A stretch of DNA of 64,000 nt from Acidobacteriales bacterium 59-55 (GTDB lineage Bacteria > Acidobacteriota > Terriglobia > Terriglobales > Acidobacteriaceae). The translations under genes were made by a program, and so were the position numbers. Below the pieces are notes generated by a model. That model was not told the origin of the DNA. It saw only the letters and a list, made by a program, of their open reading frames with translations, and ran no database searches. The stretch lies in the NCBI GenBank assembly GCA_001897435.1, contig MKSV01000004.1:186001-250000 (forward strand), given 5' to 3'. Below are positions 39,494 to 48,337 of the stretch, piece after piece (position 1 is the first letter of the stretch; every line of letters begins with the position of its first letter).

Positions 39494-39547
39494 GAGGTAC
39501 ACACTTTTCAAGATGTCTAGTAACTAGCACATTCTAAATTTGTTATT

Positions 39548-39901
39548 TGGTGGAGGCGGCGGGAGTCGAACCCGCGTCCGAAAAAACTTCCAACAGAGAG
39601 CTTTCATGCTTTTTCCGTATCGTTTTTGTCTCGTCATCGGCGCTTAGAACGGACGAAGATGCGACGACGACCAGCCTGATTGATCTCGTCCGACCCGCTC
39701 AGGCGGAGCAGGGAAGACCAGCCTACTGTGCGACGATCGGTACGGGCCCGTAGGCGAAGCCCGAGCGATCGGCTACCTAATTAATTAAGCAGCAAGCGCG
39801 AATTGAGGTTCGGCACTTATAGTTTTGTGAGCGATTACGGGTGTCCACACCCCGGCATGCCTCTCTGCCACAAGCAATCCCGTCGAAGCCGTGACGCCCC
39901 C
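39548..39901 (-). ncRNA. ssrA: tmRNA (ssrA)
   Basis: Transfer-messenger RNA that rescues stalled ribosomes. The 5' end GGGGGCGTCACGGCTTCGAC pairs with the 3' end CGCCTCC-A-CCA. The T arm near the 3' end reads GGGTTCGACTCCC. Pseudoknot 1 reads around CCGGGGTGTGGACACCCG. After an A-rich stretch AAAACTATAAGT the resume codon GCC opens GCC GAA CCT CAA TTC GCG CTT GCT GCT TAA, giving tag AEPQFALAA. Tandem stop TAATTAATTAG follows. One-piece tmRNA of about 354 bases, normal size. Confidence 0.95.
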
Positions 39902-40023
39902 ATCTGGAGCTGGCACCAACATTGCGTTGGGCGCTGCAAAGAACTATCTCTAGTATACCTTCACAAAAGGTTCGCCAAGGACCGGTCTTGACGCTTCGAG
40001 ATGCTTTGACGTAAACATTTTCA

Positions 40024-40935
40024 ATGAAAAAATACGCTTCCCTGCAATTCCCGTCACTCATGATTCTCGGCGCTATTTCCATCCTATTGCTTGCGCTGAC
40101 CGCACGGGCGCAGCAGATGCCGGTTGAGCCGGGATCGCCGACCGATCCGGCAGTTCATGCAAAGCTGGGGCTGCTGACGCCTGCCAATCCTCACCTTCCG
40201 ACACTGTTCCTGGTGGGCGATTCCACGGTCCGCAACGGTCATGGCGACGGAGCAAACGGACAATGGGGATGGGGAGAGCCGTTGGTTGAGTTCTTCGACA
40301 CATCGAAGGTCAATGTCGTCAATCGCGCCATCGGCGGCCGTAGCAGCCGCACCTACATTACCGAAGGGCACTGGGCCGATACACTGGCGCTGATAAAGCC
40401 CGGAGATGCCATTCTCTTCCAGTTTGGCCACAATGACTCCGGTCCCCTCGACGATGCGGCTCGTGCTCGTGGCACAATTCCGGGTGTGGGCGAGGAGACC
40501 CGGGAGATCGAAAACCCAATCCTCAAACGCCACGAGACGGTCCATAGCTATGGTTGGTATATGCGGCAGTACGTGACAGACACCATGACCAAAGGAGCGA
40601 TCCCGATCATCTGCTCTCCGATTCCGCGCAAGATCTGGAAGGACGGAAAGATTGTTCGGAACTCCGACAACTACGGCGGGTGGGCGCGTCAGGTTGCTCT
40701 CGAAAAGCACGTTGCCTTCATTGATCTGAACGCCATCATCGCTGAGCACTATGACGTTCTCGGAGAGCAAAAGGTCGAGCCCTTGTTTGCCGATCCGCAT
40801 ACCCACACGAGCAGGGAAGGGGCGGAACTGAACGCGCAGTGTGTTGTCGCAGGGCTTAAGGCGTTGCCTCACGATCCCGTGGCCAACTATTTTTCCGAAA
40901 AGGGAAAACAGGTTGTTGCAGAGACTGGCAATTAG
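40024..40935 (+). CDS. Secreted SGNH/GDSL esterase, rhamnogalacturonan-acetylesterase-like
   Basis: A 303-residue protein with signal peptide (about 1-29, LTARAQQ). SGNH blocks: I, LVGDSTVRNG (Ser); II, RAIGGRSSRT (Gly); III, FGHNDSG (Asn); V, FADPHTHTSREG (Asp, His). The block wording matches CE12 rhamnogalacturonan acetylesterases, which remove acetyl groups from the RG-I backbone so that lyases and GH105 can act. It stands alone after tmRNA on the opposite strand. Confidence 0.88.
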   Translation: MKKYASLQFPSLMILGAISILLLALTARAQQMPVEPGSPTDPAVHAKLGLLTPANPHLPTLFLVGDSTVRNGHGDGANGQWGWGEPLVEFFDTSKVNVVNRAIGGRSSRTYITEGHWADTLALIKPGDAILFQFGHNDSGPLDDAARARGTIPGVGEETREIENPILKRHETVHSYGWYMRQYVTDTMTKGAIPIICSPIPRKIWKDGKIVRNSDNYGGWARQVALEKHVAFIDLNAIIAEHYDVLGEQKVEPLFADPHTHTSREGAELNAQCVVAGLKALPHDPVANYFSEKGKQVVAETGN

Positions 40936-40979
40936 AGATGGCTGACGCGGCCCTCATTGGCTTCTACTTCCAGAGCCAT

Positions 40980-41417
40980 TTAAAGAGATGCCTTCATCAG
41001 GTCAACAGTCTGCCACTCTCCGCGCTCGATGCCGGCGCGAATCTGCGCTGGCGTCTTGCCCTTCTTCGTCTGTTCGTAGGTATAGACCGCTTCCTGCATG
41101 CAGGTTGAGCAGACCGCTCCGTGGGTACCTTCAAAGCAGCTGTGCAGACTGTTGTGCCCCATCGCCCGATCGCAATGACAGTAGCACGGTTCCTGATGGA
41201 GCACAGCCGGAATCTTGGCCGCCATCTTATATGCAGTGACCTGGTAGGCGTGGGAGAAGTAAGGACCGCTGAGTTGTGCACCGCTCAGAATGGGAGGAAG
41301 GTGCTTGCGTGGGGCGGTCGAGTTATAGGCAGGCACATCGTCTGCGGGGTTGGTCCACTGCGCGGACGCCACCATGGTTACAAGACCCAGCACTACACAA
41401 CCAAGCATTCTTTTCAT
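40980..41417 (-). CDS. CYCXC-family secreted protein
   Basis: A 145-residue protein from the internal ATG at 41417 with signal peptide MKRMLGCVVLGLVTMVASAQ. The core is PCYCHCDRAMGHNSLHSCFE followed by CSTC, the Cys-rich PCYCxC domain seen in exported proteins of Bacillus and Acidobacteria and thought to bind metal. The C-terminus AQIRAGIERGEWQTVDL is typical. No partner gene is adjacent. Confidence 0.82.
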   Translation of the reverse strand: MKRMLGCVVLGLVTMVASAQWTNPADDVPAYNSTAPRKHLPPILSGAQLSGPYFSHAYQVTAYKMAAKIPAVLHQEPCYCHCDRAMGHNSLHSCFEGTHGAVCSTCMQEAVYTYEQTKKGKTPAQIRAGIERGEWQTVDLMKASL

Positions 41418-41520
41418 GCTCCGTATGATAAATCGCATTCAGAGCAGCGCCAAATTTAAGCACTCACGGAATACGACGCGTCCAGAATTCTGTGGGGGAT
41501 CGGCACTTGGCAGGATAGGC

Positions 41521-41558
41521 AAAAAAAAGGCGGCACGAACGGTAATTTGTTCGTGCCG
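41521..41558 (-). terminator. Intrinsic terminator
   Basis: Perfect 10-bp stem 41531-41540 with 41549-41558 and an 8-base loop, followed on the minus strand by CC and a run of eight T. It should stop transcription arriving from the right, either from the pterin dehydratase gene or from the candidate small RNA. Confidence 0.85.
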
Positions 41559-41640
41559 GGAGGCCAGTGACGCAACTTGTGTCAGCCGATACCTGTGATA
41601 CGGCTGAGAAACTGTACGGGGCGGTTACTCACGCTCATCG
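41521..41640 (-). ncRNA. Candidate structured small RNA ending in intrinsic terminator
   Basis: On the minus strand the sequence contains a hairpin CAGCCG...CGGCTG (41582-41605), then the stem CGGCACGAAC / GTTCGTGCCG, then CC and eight T. A plausible -10 box lies about 10 bases upstream of the proposed 5' end. No family was recognised with certainty. Acidobacteria-specific motifs such as Acido-1 would be the ones to compare. Confidence 0.4.
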
Positions 41641-41861
41641 ATGAATTGAATATACCACAATGTGTATCCAGAAAACACAAAATATGTCCAATCATAGAAA
41701 ATTGTCGTCCGGCAGCTCCGTGCTCAGAGCGAATTTCCTATGTAAGTAATTTATTATCAATATGGTGCTTGAATATACTCCTGTGGAAATCTGGCCGAAA
41801 ATTTATTCATAAATCGAAATTATGAATGGGAGTACGGAGAGATTTTCCTCTGCCGGAGCAT

Positions 41862-42170
41862 CTATTCATGCTTCGGGCTGGTGTGGCTTGCCAATTCGGT
41901 GCTGATCTTTGCAGCCATGGCGGCGTCCCGGCGGGTGATGCCGCCTGCATCGTGGGAGATCAGAGCAAGCACCACATGGTTGTAGTGGATTTCGATGTCG
42001 GGATGGTGGCCGGCCTCCTCGGCGATGGTGGCGACCCGGTTTACGAATGCCATCGAGCCCAGAAAGTTGCTGAAGGTCCACTCGCGTATGAGCTTTCCCT
42101 CTTGCAGTTTCCACTCCGGCTGGGCCTGCAATAGGTCTTTGAGTTCAGCTTCGGTGAGGACTCTCTTCAT
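41862..42170 (-). CDS. 4a-hydroxytetrahydrobiopterin dehydratase (PCD/DCoH)
   Basis: A 102-residue protein of the pterin-4a-carbinolamine dehydratase family, which recycles oxidised tetrahydrobiopterin. The signature is EEAGHHPDIEIHYNHVVLAL, with the catalytic His-His and third His, and WKLQEGKLIREWTFSNF earlier. Length is typical (95-110). It lies 37 bases downstream of the HD-GYP regulator on the same strand, but no phenylalanine hydroxylase is in the window. Confidence 0.93.
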   Translation of the reverse strand: MKRVLTEAELKDLLQAQPEWKLQEGKLIREWTFSNFLGSMAFVNRVATIAEEAGHHPDIEIHYNHVVLALISHDAGGITRRDAAMAAKISTELASHTSPKHE

Positions 42171-42207
42171 GTCTGTTTACCTCCAACTTAGGCTGGTCAG
42201 GGAACAG

Positions 42208-43350
42208 TTAGGCGTATCGCCGGCGCGGCACAACGGTCGGTCTGCAAAGGGTAGAGGAGAGCGCAGTGTTGGGCAGGCGGGCGATCTCCTCGCGTAGATC
42301 GGTCCATGCCTCAATCGGCATGGTAAGAAAGACCTCCACGACCTGGGGGTCGAACTGTTGCCCGGAGTAGCGGGCAATCTCCTCGCAGGCAGTCTCGAAG
42401 CTGGCACCCTTGCGGTAAGGACGGTCGGAGGTAATGGCGTCGAGTGCGTCGGCAACGGCAAAGATGCGAGCGCCGAGGGGAATCTCCTCGCCGCTGAGAC
42501 CTCGCGGGTAGCCCTTGCCGTCGAATCGCTCCTGGTGGGTGTAGACGATCTCGGCAGCGTCGCGAAGAAAGGGAATCTTGCGCACGATCTCGTAGCCGCG
42601 TTCACAGTGCTCGTGCATGACGGCGGTCTCTTCGTTGTTCAACCTTCCCGGTTTGAGCAGGATGCGGTCCGGAGTCGCGATTTTGCCGATGTCGTGCAGA
42701 AAGGCACCACGAGCAATGGTGCGTAGTTCGTCTGGCTCGATGTCCATGGCGCGAGCCAGGGCGATGGTATAGGCAGTGACTCGCCGTGAGTGGCCCTCGG
42801 TCTCCTCGTCACGCAGATCGAGCGCATCGCCCATGGCTTCGAGCGTAATGTCGTAGCTGCGCTCGAGGTCCTGCATGGTGGAGCGGAGCCGGCCGGTACG
42901 CGAGGAGACGATAGATCTCAGGTTTTCAAGGTAGACGGCATTCTGCTTGCGGAGTCGACCATGCTCGATAGCGCGAGCCGCCACGCTCTCCAACTCCGCA
43001 TGATCGAAGGGTTTGAGGAGATAGTCGACGGCGCCGCGGCGAAAGGCGCTGGCCGTGACCTGGGCGTCGTTGATCCCACTGAAGAGTACGACCGGGATGG
43101 TGGGATAGTCAGAGGATATCTGGTCGAGCAGTTTGAGACCGTCGGTTCCGGGCATGACGATATCGGCGAGGACAAGATCGTAGTCGGGGTCCTGTTGCAG
43201 GCGGCTCATGGCCGCTTCCGCGCTCGCGACCGCAATGGTCTCGTAGTAGCTGCGCTCGAGCAGCGAGGCGATGACGTTACGCACTGAGTCTTCATCGTCG
43301 ACGATCAGGATTCGTTTTCGCGGCATAGCAATCACTTTCGCGCGTGACAT
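42208..43350 (-). CDS. Response regulator with HD-GYP domain (c-di-GMP phosphodiesterase type)
   Basis: A 380-residue two-domain protein. The receiver (about residues 12-125) has the acidic pair VDDED, phospho-Asp in LVLADIVMPGTDG, and Lys in YLLKPFDHAE. The HD-GYP domain (about 180-360) has HDIGKIATPDRILLKPGRLN, HCERGYEIV, HQERFDGKGYPRGLSGEEIP and ADALDAITSDRPYRKG, all canonical, so phosphodiesterase activity is expected. The start at 43350 has AGGAGG 10 bases upstream. No histidine kinase is adjacent. Confidence 0.95.
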   Translation of the reverse strand: MSRAKVIAMPRKRILIVDDEDSVRNVIASLLERSYYETIAVASAEAAMSRLQQDPDYDLVLADIVMPGTDGLKLLDQISSDYPTIPVVLFSGINDAQVTASAFRRGAVDYLLKPFDHAELESVAARAIEHGRLRKQNAVYLENLRSIVSSRTGRLRSTMQDLERSYDITLEAMGDALDLRDEETEGHSRRVTAYTIALARAMDIEPDELRTIARGAFLHDIGKIATPDRILLKPGRLNNEETAVMHEHCERGYEIVRKIPFLRDAAEIVYTHQERFDGKGYPRGLSGEEIPLGARIFAVADALDAITSDRPYRKGASFETACEEIARYSGQQFDPQVVEVFLTMPIEAWTDLREEIARLPNTALSSTLCRPTVVPRRRYA

Positions 43351-43494
43351 AACCGGTTCGCCTCCTGTCTGTATGACGGAAACGAACGGCTTCCAGTTAT
43401 CTCATCGACGGATTTCGCCGGTTTCATCAGCACTTAGGATGATCTGATTCCCGCGCGGAATGAGGGAGACTGGTGCTCCGGAGAGGCGCGGTAT

Positions 43495-44925
43495 TCAGGA
43501 TTGCTTTTTGAGTGTCGCACGCTTTGCGGTCGCCCAACCGGGCTTGGTCGTCTGGCGGCTTCGGCCGAGAGCCAGCGCGCCTTCGGGAACGTCCTCGGTG
43601 ATGCAACTACCGGCGGCGACGTAGGCCCCGGCGCCGAGGGTGACGGGGGCGACCAGAGTAGAGTCGGAGCCGACAAAGACGCCGTCGCCAATGGTGGTGC
43701 GGTGCTTGTTCACGCCGTCGTAGTTGCAGGTGATGGCTCCCGCGCCGACGTTGACACCCGCGCCGATGACGGCGTCGCCAAGATAGTTGAGGTGGTTGGC
43801 CTTGGATCCTTTGCCGAGAGTCACCTTCTTGGTCTCGACAAAGTTGCCGACGTGCGCGCCTTCGCCGATGCGGCTCTCGGGGCGGAGATGAGCGTAGGGA
43901 CCGAGGATCGCTCCATCGCTTACTTCGGCGCTGTCGAGGATGCAGCCATTGCGCACGGTGACTTCGTTGCCGAGAGTCGATTGCTGGATGACGGAGTAGG
44001 AGCGGATGCGGCACTCGGTGCCGATCTTTGTCGCTCCCAGCAACTGTACATAGGGTTCGATGACGGTGTCCGCACCAACCGTAACGGCGGAGTCGATGAC
44101 ACAGGTTTCAGGGCGGAAGATAGTGACGCCCTGCGCCATGAGACGCTTCGCCGTCTCCATGCGCATAGCTGTGTCGAGGTGCATCATCTCGGCGATGGTG
44201 TTGGCACCGAGAACCTCGTTGACGCTCTCGGCCTGGACGGCGACGACGCGTTCGCCGTCGGCGACCAGCATGGCGGCTACGTCGGTGAGGTAGAACTCAC
44301 CGTGCGCGTTATTGGTAGAGAGGGAATCGAGCTTGTTGAAGAGGGCTTTCGTCTCGAAACAATAGATGCCGGAGTTGATCTCGGGCGTATTCAACTGGTC
44401 GGGGCGGAGAGACTTCTGCTCGACGATGGCAGTCACTTCAGGCTTGCCGGGGGCGGCACGCAGCACGCGGCCATAGCCGGTGGGATCGTCGGGAACAGCG
44501 GTCAGGATGGTCATAGCCGCATGTTCGTGGAGGTGAAGTTCACAGATCGAGGCGATGGTCTCCGACCGGATCAGAGGCACGTCGCCCGATAAGACAAGAA
44601 GGTGCCTGGGGATGGCTTCGCCGGTCTCGGCGAAGTGAGCCTTCACCTGCTGGAGCGCATGACCGGTGCCGCGCTGCTCGGCCTGGAGAACAAACTGCAC
44701 GCCGGTAGAAGCAACGACAGCGCGAACCCGCTCGGCCTCGTGGCCGATGATGCAGTAGATCTGTGCCGCTGGGACGACAGTCTTCGCCGCGTCGATAACG
44801 TGCAGCAGGAGGGCCTGGCCGCCTATCTCGTGCAGAACTTTGGGGCGCTTACTCTTGAGCCGCGTCCCCTTGCCCGCAGCCATGATGGCGATAGAAAATC
44901 CGGTAACATCCCCGTCAGTGTTCAT
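43495..44925 (-). CDS. glmU: Bifunctional UDP-GlcNAc pyrophosphorylase / glucosamine-1-phosphate acetyltransferase
   Basis: GlmU makes UDP-GlcNAc for peptidoglycan and LPS in the cytoplasm. The N-terminal nucleotidyltransferase domain has AIMAAGKGTRLKSKRPKVLH and the uridyl-binding QAEQRGTGHALQQ. The C-terminal left-handed beta-helix has GPYAHLRPESRIGEGAHVGN and FVETKKVTLGKGSKANHLNY. Length 476 fits the family (450-480). It is 23 bases downstream of the M16 peptidase pair on the same strand. Confidence 0.96.
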   Translation of the reverse strand: MNTDGDVTGFSIAIMAAGKGTRLKSKRPKVLHEIGGQALLLHVIDAAKTVVPAAQIYCIIGHEAERVRAVVASTGVQFVLQAEQRGTGHALQQVKAHFAETGEAIPRHLLVLSGDVPLIRSETIASICELHLHEHAAMTILTAVPDDPTGYGRVLRAAPGKPEVTAIVEQKSLRPDQLNTPEINSGIYCFETKALFNKLDSLSTNNAHGEFYLTDVAAMLVADGERVVAVQAESVNEVLGANTIAEMMHLDTAMRMETAKRLMAQGVTIFRPETCVIDSAVTVGADTVIEPYVQLLGATKIGTECRIRSYSVIQQSTLGNEVTVRNGCILDSAEVSDGAILGPYAHLRPESRIGEGAHVGNFVETKKVTLGKGSKANHLNYLGDAVIGAGVNVGAGAITCNYDGVNKHRTTIGDGVFVGSDSTLVAPVTLGAGAYVAAGSCITEDVPEGALALGRSRQTTKPGWATAKRATLKKQS

Positions 44926-44948
44926 AGATAAATGTTCTCATGCCACGG

Positions 44949-46460
44949 CTACGGCTTCGCGGCAGGCGCTCCAGGCGGTGGCGGAATTGCGATGTCCAGG
45001 TCGGTGACCTTGCCCAGGGTGTCGAGCTTGGGGGTGATCTGAGCTTCATTGCCGACGACGACGATGGCGAGCTTCGAGGCGTCAACGTACTTATTGGCCA
45101 CGCGAGCGACGTCGGCGGAGGTGACCTTCTCGATGCCGCTCTTATACTTGTCGAGGAAGTCGGAAGGATAGCCGTAGAAGGCGAGGACAACCTGTTCGTT
45201 CAACGTCTTCTCAGGCGAGTCGTAGTGGAAGATGAAAGAGTTCAGTACCTGGTCCTTCGCCTTGCTGAGTTCGGCGGCCGTGGGCGGTTCGGTCTTCAGA
45301 CGGTTAATTTCAGCCAGCAGCGCCTGGGTCGCGGCTACGGTGGTGGTGCTCTTGGTGCCGGCGATGACGTAAAAGATTCCAGGATGGTCGTAGGACGCCT
45401 GAAAGGCTCCGCCCACATCGTAGGCCAGGCCCAGCTTGGTGCGTACGTTCTGAACCACACGGGACCCGAAGCCGCCGGAGAAGACCTCGTTCATCACGCT
45501 GAGAGCGTAGTAGTCGGGATTGCTGCGCTCCGTGCCGAGACCGACGATCAGGACGTTGGACTGATCGACGTCATTCTTTTCGGCAAAATAGATGCCGTGG
45601 TCAGGTGCCGTGAATTGAACGTGCGGCGTCTGGATGAGGGTGCCGCGCTGGAGCGATCCGAAGGCGGCGCGCAGCTTGGCTTCCATCGCCGTACTGTCGA
45701 AGTCGCCGGAGACGGCGACGATCATGCCGTTGGGAACCACGGTTTTATCGTGCCATGCCTTCAGGTCTGCTAGAGTTACGGCGTCTACCGTGGCGTATTC
45801 GGTTTGGCGTGCATAGGGGCTGGTAGCACCGTAAACAAGCTTGACTGCCTCGCGGCCGGCGATTCCACTGGCATCGTCGTTGCGCCGCGCGATGCCGGTC
45901 TCAATCTGGCGTTTGGCCAGCAGAAGTTTGTCGGCTTTGAAATTCGGGTGTTCAAGAAGATCAACCGTCGCGGAAAAGACGGAGTCGAAGTCGCCTTTCA
46001 GGCTCGACCAGTTCATCGAGGTGGTCGCCGTGCCGCCACCGGTCTCGATACTGGCTGCCTTATTCTCCAACTCATCGTCGAGCTTGTCGCCGTCAATTGT
46101 CGTACTGCCGCTGGTTCGCCAGCTCTGGCCATAGAGGGAGACAAGGCCGATCTTGTTCGCCGGTTCGTCGCGGCTGCCTCCACGGATCAGGATGGTTCCG
46201 TTGATGAAGGGAAGCTCATGGTCTTCCTGCAAAAAGATCACAAGGCCATTGGCCAGTTCGATCCGCTTCGGCTTCTGCGGCGTGAAGGCATGGAGCGGTG
46301 GAATCGGAATCTTCTTCCAGGGCTGCGCTACCTGTCCGCTGGCGCTCGCGGACTTGGCAGTCGCCGGTCTAGTAGTCGCCGTCTGGGCGGAGCCGCTCAT
46401 CGTTGTCAGCAGAATGGTCAGTGCTATGCCGGCAAAACGCATGGTCGAGTGTCCCTTCAT
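44949..46460 (-). CDS. M16-family peptidase, non-catalytic-type subunit
   Basis: A 503-residue secreted protein (signal peptide about 1-25, SGSAQT) with two M16 domains. The HxxEH zinc motif that should lie in the first domain is replaced (GLVSLYGQSWRTSGS), so on its own it is inactive. It retains the glycine-rich loop and AFYGYPSDFLDKYKSGIEKV. Such proteins pair with a catalytic M16 subunit, here the immediately upstream gene with which it shares a 4-base overlap. A Pro/Ala-rich tail ends the protein. Confidence 0.92.
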   Translation of the reverse strand: MKGHSTMRFAGIALTILLTTMSGSAQTATTRPATAKSASASGQVAQPWKKIPIPPLHAFTPQKPKRIELANGLVIFLQEDHELPFINGTILIRGGSRDEPANKIGLVSLYGQSWRTSGSTTIDGDKLDDELENKAASIETGGGTATTSMNWSSLKGDFDSVFSATVDLLEHPNFKADKLLLAKRQIETGIARRNDDASGIAGREAVKLVYGATSPYARQTEYATVDAVTLADLKAWHDKTVVPNGMIVAVSGDFDSTAMEAKLRAAFGSLQRGTLIQTPHVQFTAPDHGIYFAEKNDVDQSNVLIVGLGTERSNPDYYALSVMNEVFSGGFGSRVVQNVRTKLGLAYDVGGAFQASYDHPGIFYVIAGTKSTTTVAATQALLAEINRLKTEPPTAAELSKAKDQVLNSFIFHYDSPEKTLNEQVVLAFYGYPSDFLDKYKSGIEKVTSADVARVANKYVDASKLAIVVVGNEAQITPKLDTLGKVTDLDIAIPPPPGAPAAKP

Positions 46461-48028
46461 TTCGCACCTCCTGTCTTTGCAGTAGCAGGAGTTGGAGGAG
46501 CCGGCTTTTTCTGTTGCGGCGGCACGAAGTCAATCTGCGCGCTGGTACGGTTGCTGGCGATAAAGATCTTATTGGCTACGCGGCGCACATCCGCTTTGGT
46601 GACGGCGTCGATCCTGTCCAACTGGCGAAACAGCTCGCGCCAGTCTCCGTAGCGAGTTTGGTATTCGGCCAACTGATGGGCAAGCCCTTCGTTGTCGGCC
46701 AGGCCACGTAGCAGGTCGGCTCGTGCTCGCGTCTTGAAGCGAGCCAGTTCGGCATCGGTGATGTCTGTATCCTTGAGCCGTGCCAGTTCCTTGTGAATCG
46801 CCGTTCGCATCTCTTCCGGCGTATGCCCGGGCAGAGGGACGGCATACACGGCAAAGAGCCCCGGATACTTGTCGCCGGGGAAGCCGCTGAAGCCTTGGGC
46901 CTCCGCAGCAATCTTCTGGTCGCGAACCAGGCTGCGATAGAGCCGTGCCGTGCGCCCGTTCGAGAAGATGTCGGTAATGGCGTCGTAGACAGCATCATCG
47001 GGATCGCGATAGTCGGGGCGGTGGTACGCCTCTATATAGAAAGGCTGTGTCGCCTCCTTAATCACGACGGACTTCTCGGCAAACTGAGGCGGCTCGATCG
47101 TCGTCATCGGCTCGGGCTTGGGCCCGGCGGGGATAGGGGCGAAGTAGCGCTCAAGAATGGGCATCGCCGTTGCTGCCTTCACGTCGCCGACCACCGCAAT
47201 CACGATATTCGAGGGCACATAGTACTTCTTGTGAAACGCCTCGGCCTCGGTAGCGGTGACCTGGCTGATCTCGCTCTCCCAGCCGACGCCGCTGCGTCCG
47301 TAGGGATGTGCCACATAGGCCGTGGCCAGGAGTTGCTCGACCATGCGGCCGGTCGGCGAGGAGTCGATGCGCATCCGGCGCTCTTCCTGCACTACATCCC
47401 GCTCCTTGTAGAACTCGCGCTCGACCGGATGGCCGATTCGCTGGCTCTCAAGATAGGCCCATAGTTGCAGCCGGTTCGACGGCATGCTCCAAAAGTACTG
47501 TGTGGAGTCTTCGCCGGTGGATGCGTTGACGCCGACGGCTCCGTTCTGCTCTGCAATCTCCGAGAACTGGTTGGGGATGACGTATTTCTGGGCGGCAGCC
47601 TGGGCGTCGTCAAATGCCTTCTTCAGTTGCGTCAGTTTTGCGGGGTCCTGTCCGACGCGCTTGCGAAATTCCGCATCGTACGCGGCATAGGCGGTCTCGA
47701 CCTTGGCCAGAGCAACCTTTTCCGCAGGATAGTTCGTTGTGCCAATCTCGGTGGAGCCCTTGAAGGCCATGTGCTCGAACATGTGAGCCAGCCCGCTGGC
47801 TCCCTGCGGGTCGTCTGCCGAACCGGCATCCACCATGGTGAAAAAGCTGAAGACAGGAGCCTCGGGCCGTTCGCAGACGATCAGCGTCAAGCCGTTGGGA
47901 AGCACCTTGACGGTCGTTCGCTTCTCAAAACTGGCGAGATCCTGTGCCCCTGCCGTGCAGCACAGAGCGATCCCCAGCAGCAGCGTTGCCGCAATCGTAT
48001 GTCGAACTCGCACAGAACTGACCTCCAT
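46457..48028 (-). CDS. M16-family zinc peptidase, catalytic subunit
   Basis: A 523-residue secreted protein (signal peptide about 1-28, AGAQ) with an intact inverted zinc motif HMFEH at residues 82-86 (GASGLAHMFEHMAFKGS) and the distal Glu region in the first domain; a second M16 domain follows. A long insertion after the zinc motif (YDAEFRKRVGQDPAKLTQLK) is typical of this pitrilysin-like bacterial subgroup. It overlaps the non-catalytic partner gene by 4 bases (ATGA-type coupling), so a heterodimer is expected in the periplasm. Confidence 0.94.
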   Translation of the reverse strand: MEVSSVRVRHTIAATLLLGIALCCTAGAQDLASFEKRTTVKVLPNGLTLIVCERPEAPVFSFFTMVDAGSADDPQGASGLAHMFEHMAFKGSTEIGTTNYPAEKVALAKVETAYAAYDAEFRKRVGQDPAKLTQLKKAFDDAQAAAQKYVIPNQFSEIAEQNGAVGVNASTGEDSTQYFWSMPSNRLQLWAYLESQRIGHPVEREFYKERDVVQEERRMRIDSSPTGRMVEQLLATAYVAHPYGRSGVGWESEISQVTATEAEAFHKKYYVPSNIVIAVVGDVKAATAMPILERYFAPIPAGPKPEPMTTIEPPQFAEKSVVIKEATQPFYIEAYHRPDYRDPDDAVYDAITDIFSNGRTARLYRSLVRDQKIAAEAQGFSGFPGDKYPGLFAVYAVPLPGHTPEEMRTAIHKELARLKDTDITDAELARFKTRARADLLRGLADNEGLAHQLAEYQTRYGDWRELFRQLDRIDAVTKADVRRVANKIFIASNRTSAQIDFVPPQQKKPAPPTPATAKTGGAK

Positions 48029-48126
48029 CGAAAACTGATCGTTGCCTGAAGTCTAACTATACCGAATAGACTGCGAGCCTCCCCTTTTCGCCTGGGCAGA
48101 TGCAAGAGAGGCATGAATTCAGGAGC

Positions 48127-48156
48127 AAAAAATCCCGGGGCCTTCTATGCCCCAGG
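48127..48156 (-). terminator. Intrinsic terminator downstream of the GH2 gene
   Basis: On the minus strand CCTGGGGC and GCCCCGGG form an 8-bp stem (one G-T pair) with a 7-base loop, followed by A and six T. It lies 180 bases past the GH2 stop and ahead of the M16 operon. The remainder of 48029-48337 holds nothing else recognisable. Confidence 0.75.
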
Positions 48157-48337
48157 CGTCTCCGGTGTAAGGTAAAAGTTAGAAGAGAACTTGACCGCTA
48201 GCTTAGCCATCCCTGATTGACGGTGTGCTCATTCAGCGTCCACGTGCCGCTGATATTCGCATTCTGCTGCCTTGTCGCATCGTTTGCATGGACTCGGGAG
48301 CGTCTGTGTATTGAAGCACGTGTGAAAAGGGAATGGG

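Larger units (their letters stand above)
41439..41861. other. Long AT-rich intergenic region with a candidate small RNA
   Basis: No coding frame of note. The minus strand carries a TATATT box near 41646-41651 followed by about 120 bases of structured sequence that ends in a strong intrinsic terminator at 41521-41558. This may be a free-standing small RNA or a terminated leader of the CYCXC gene. Confidence 0.45.

Noticed and set aside
43501..44592. Long plus-strand open frame opposite glmU
   Set aside because: Low-complexity Gly/Asp/Val translation; glmU on the minus strand has complete motifs.
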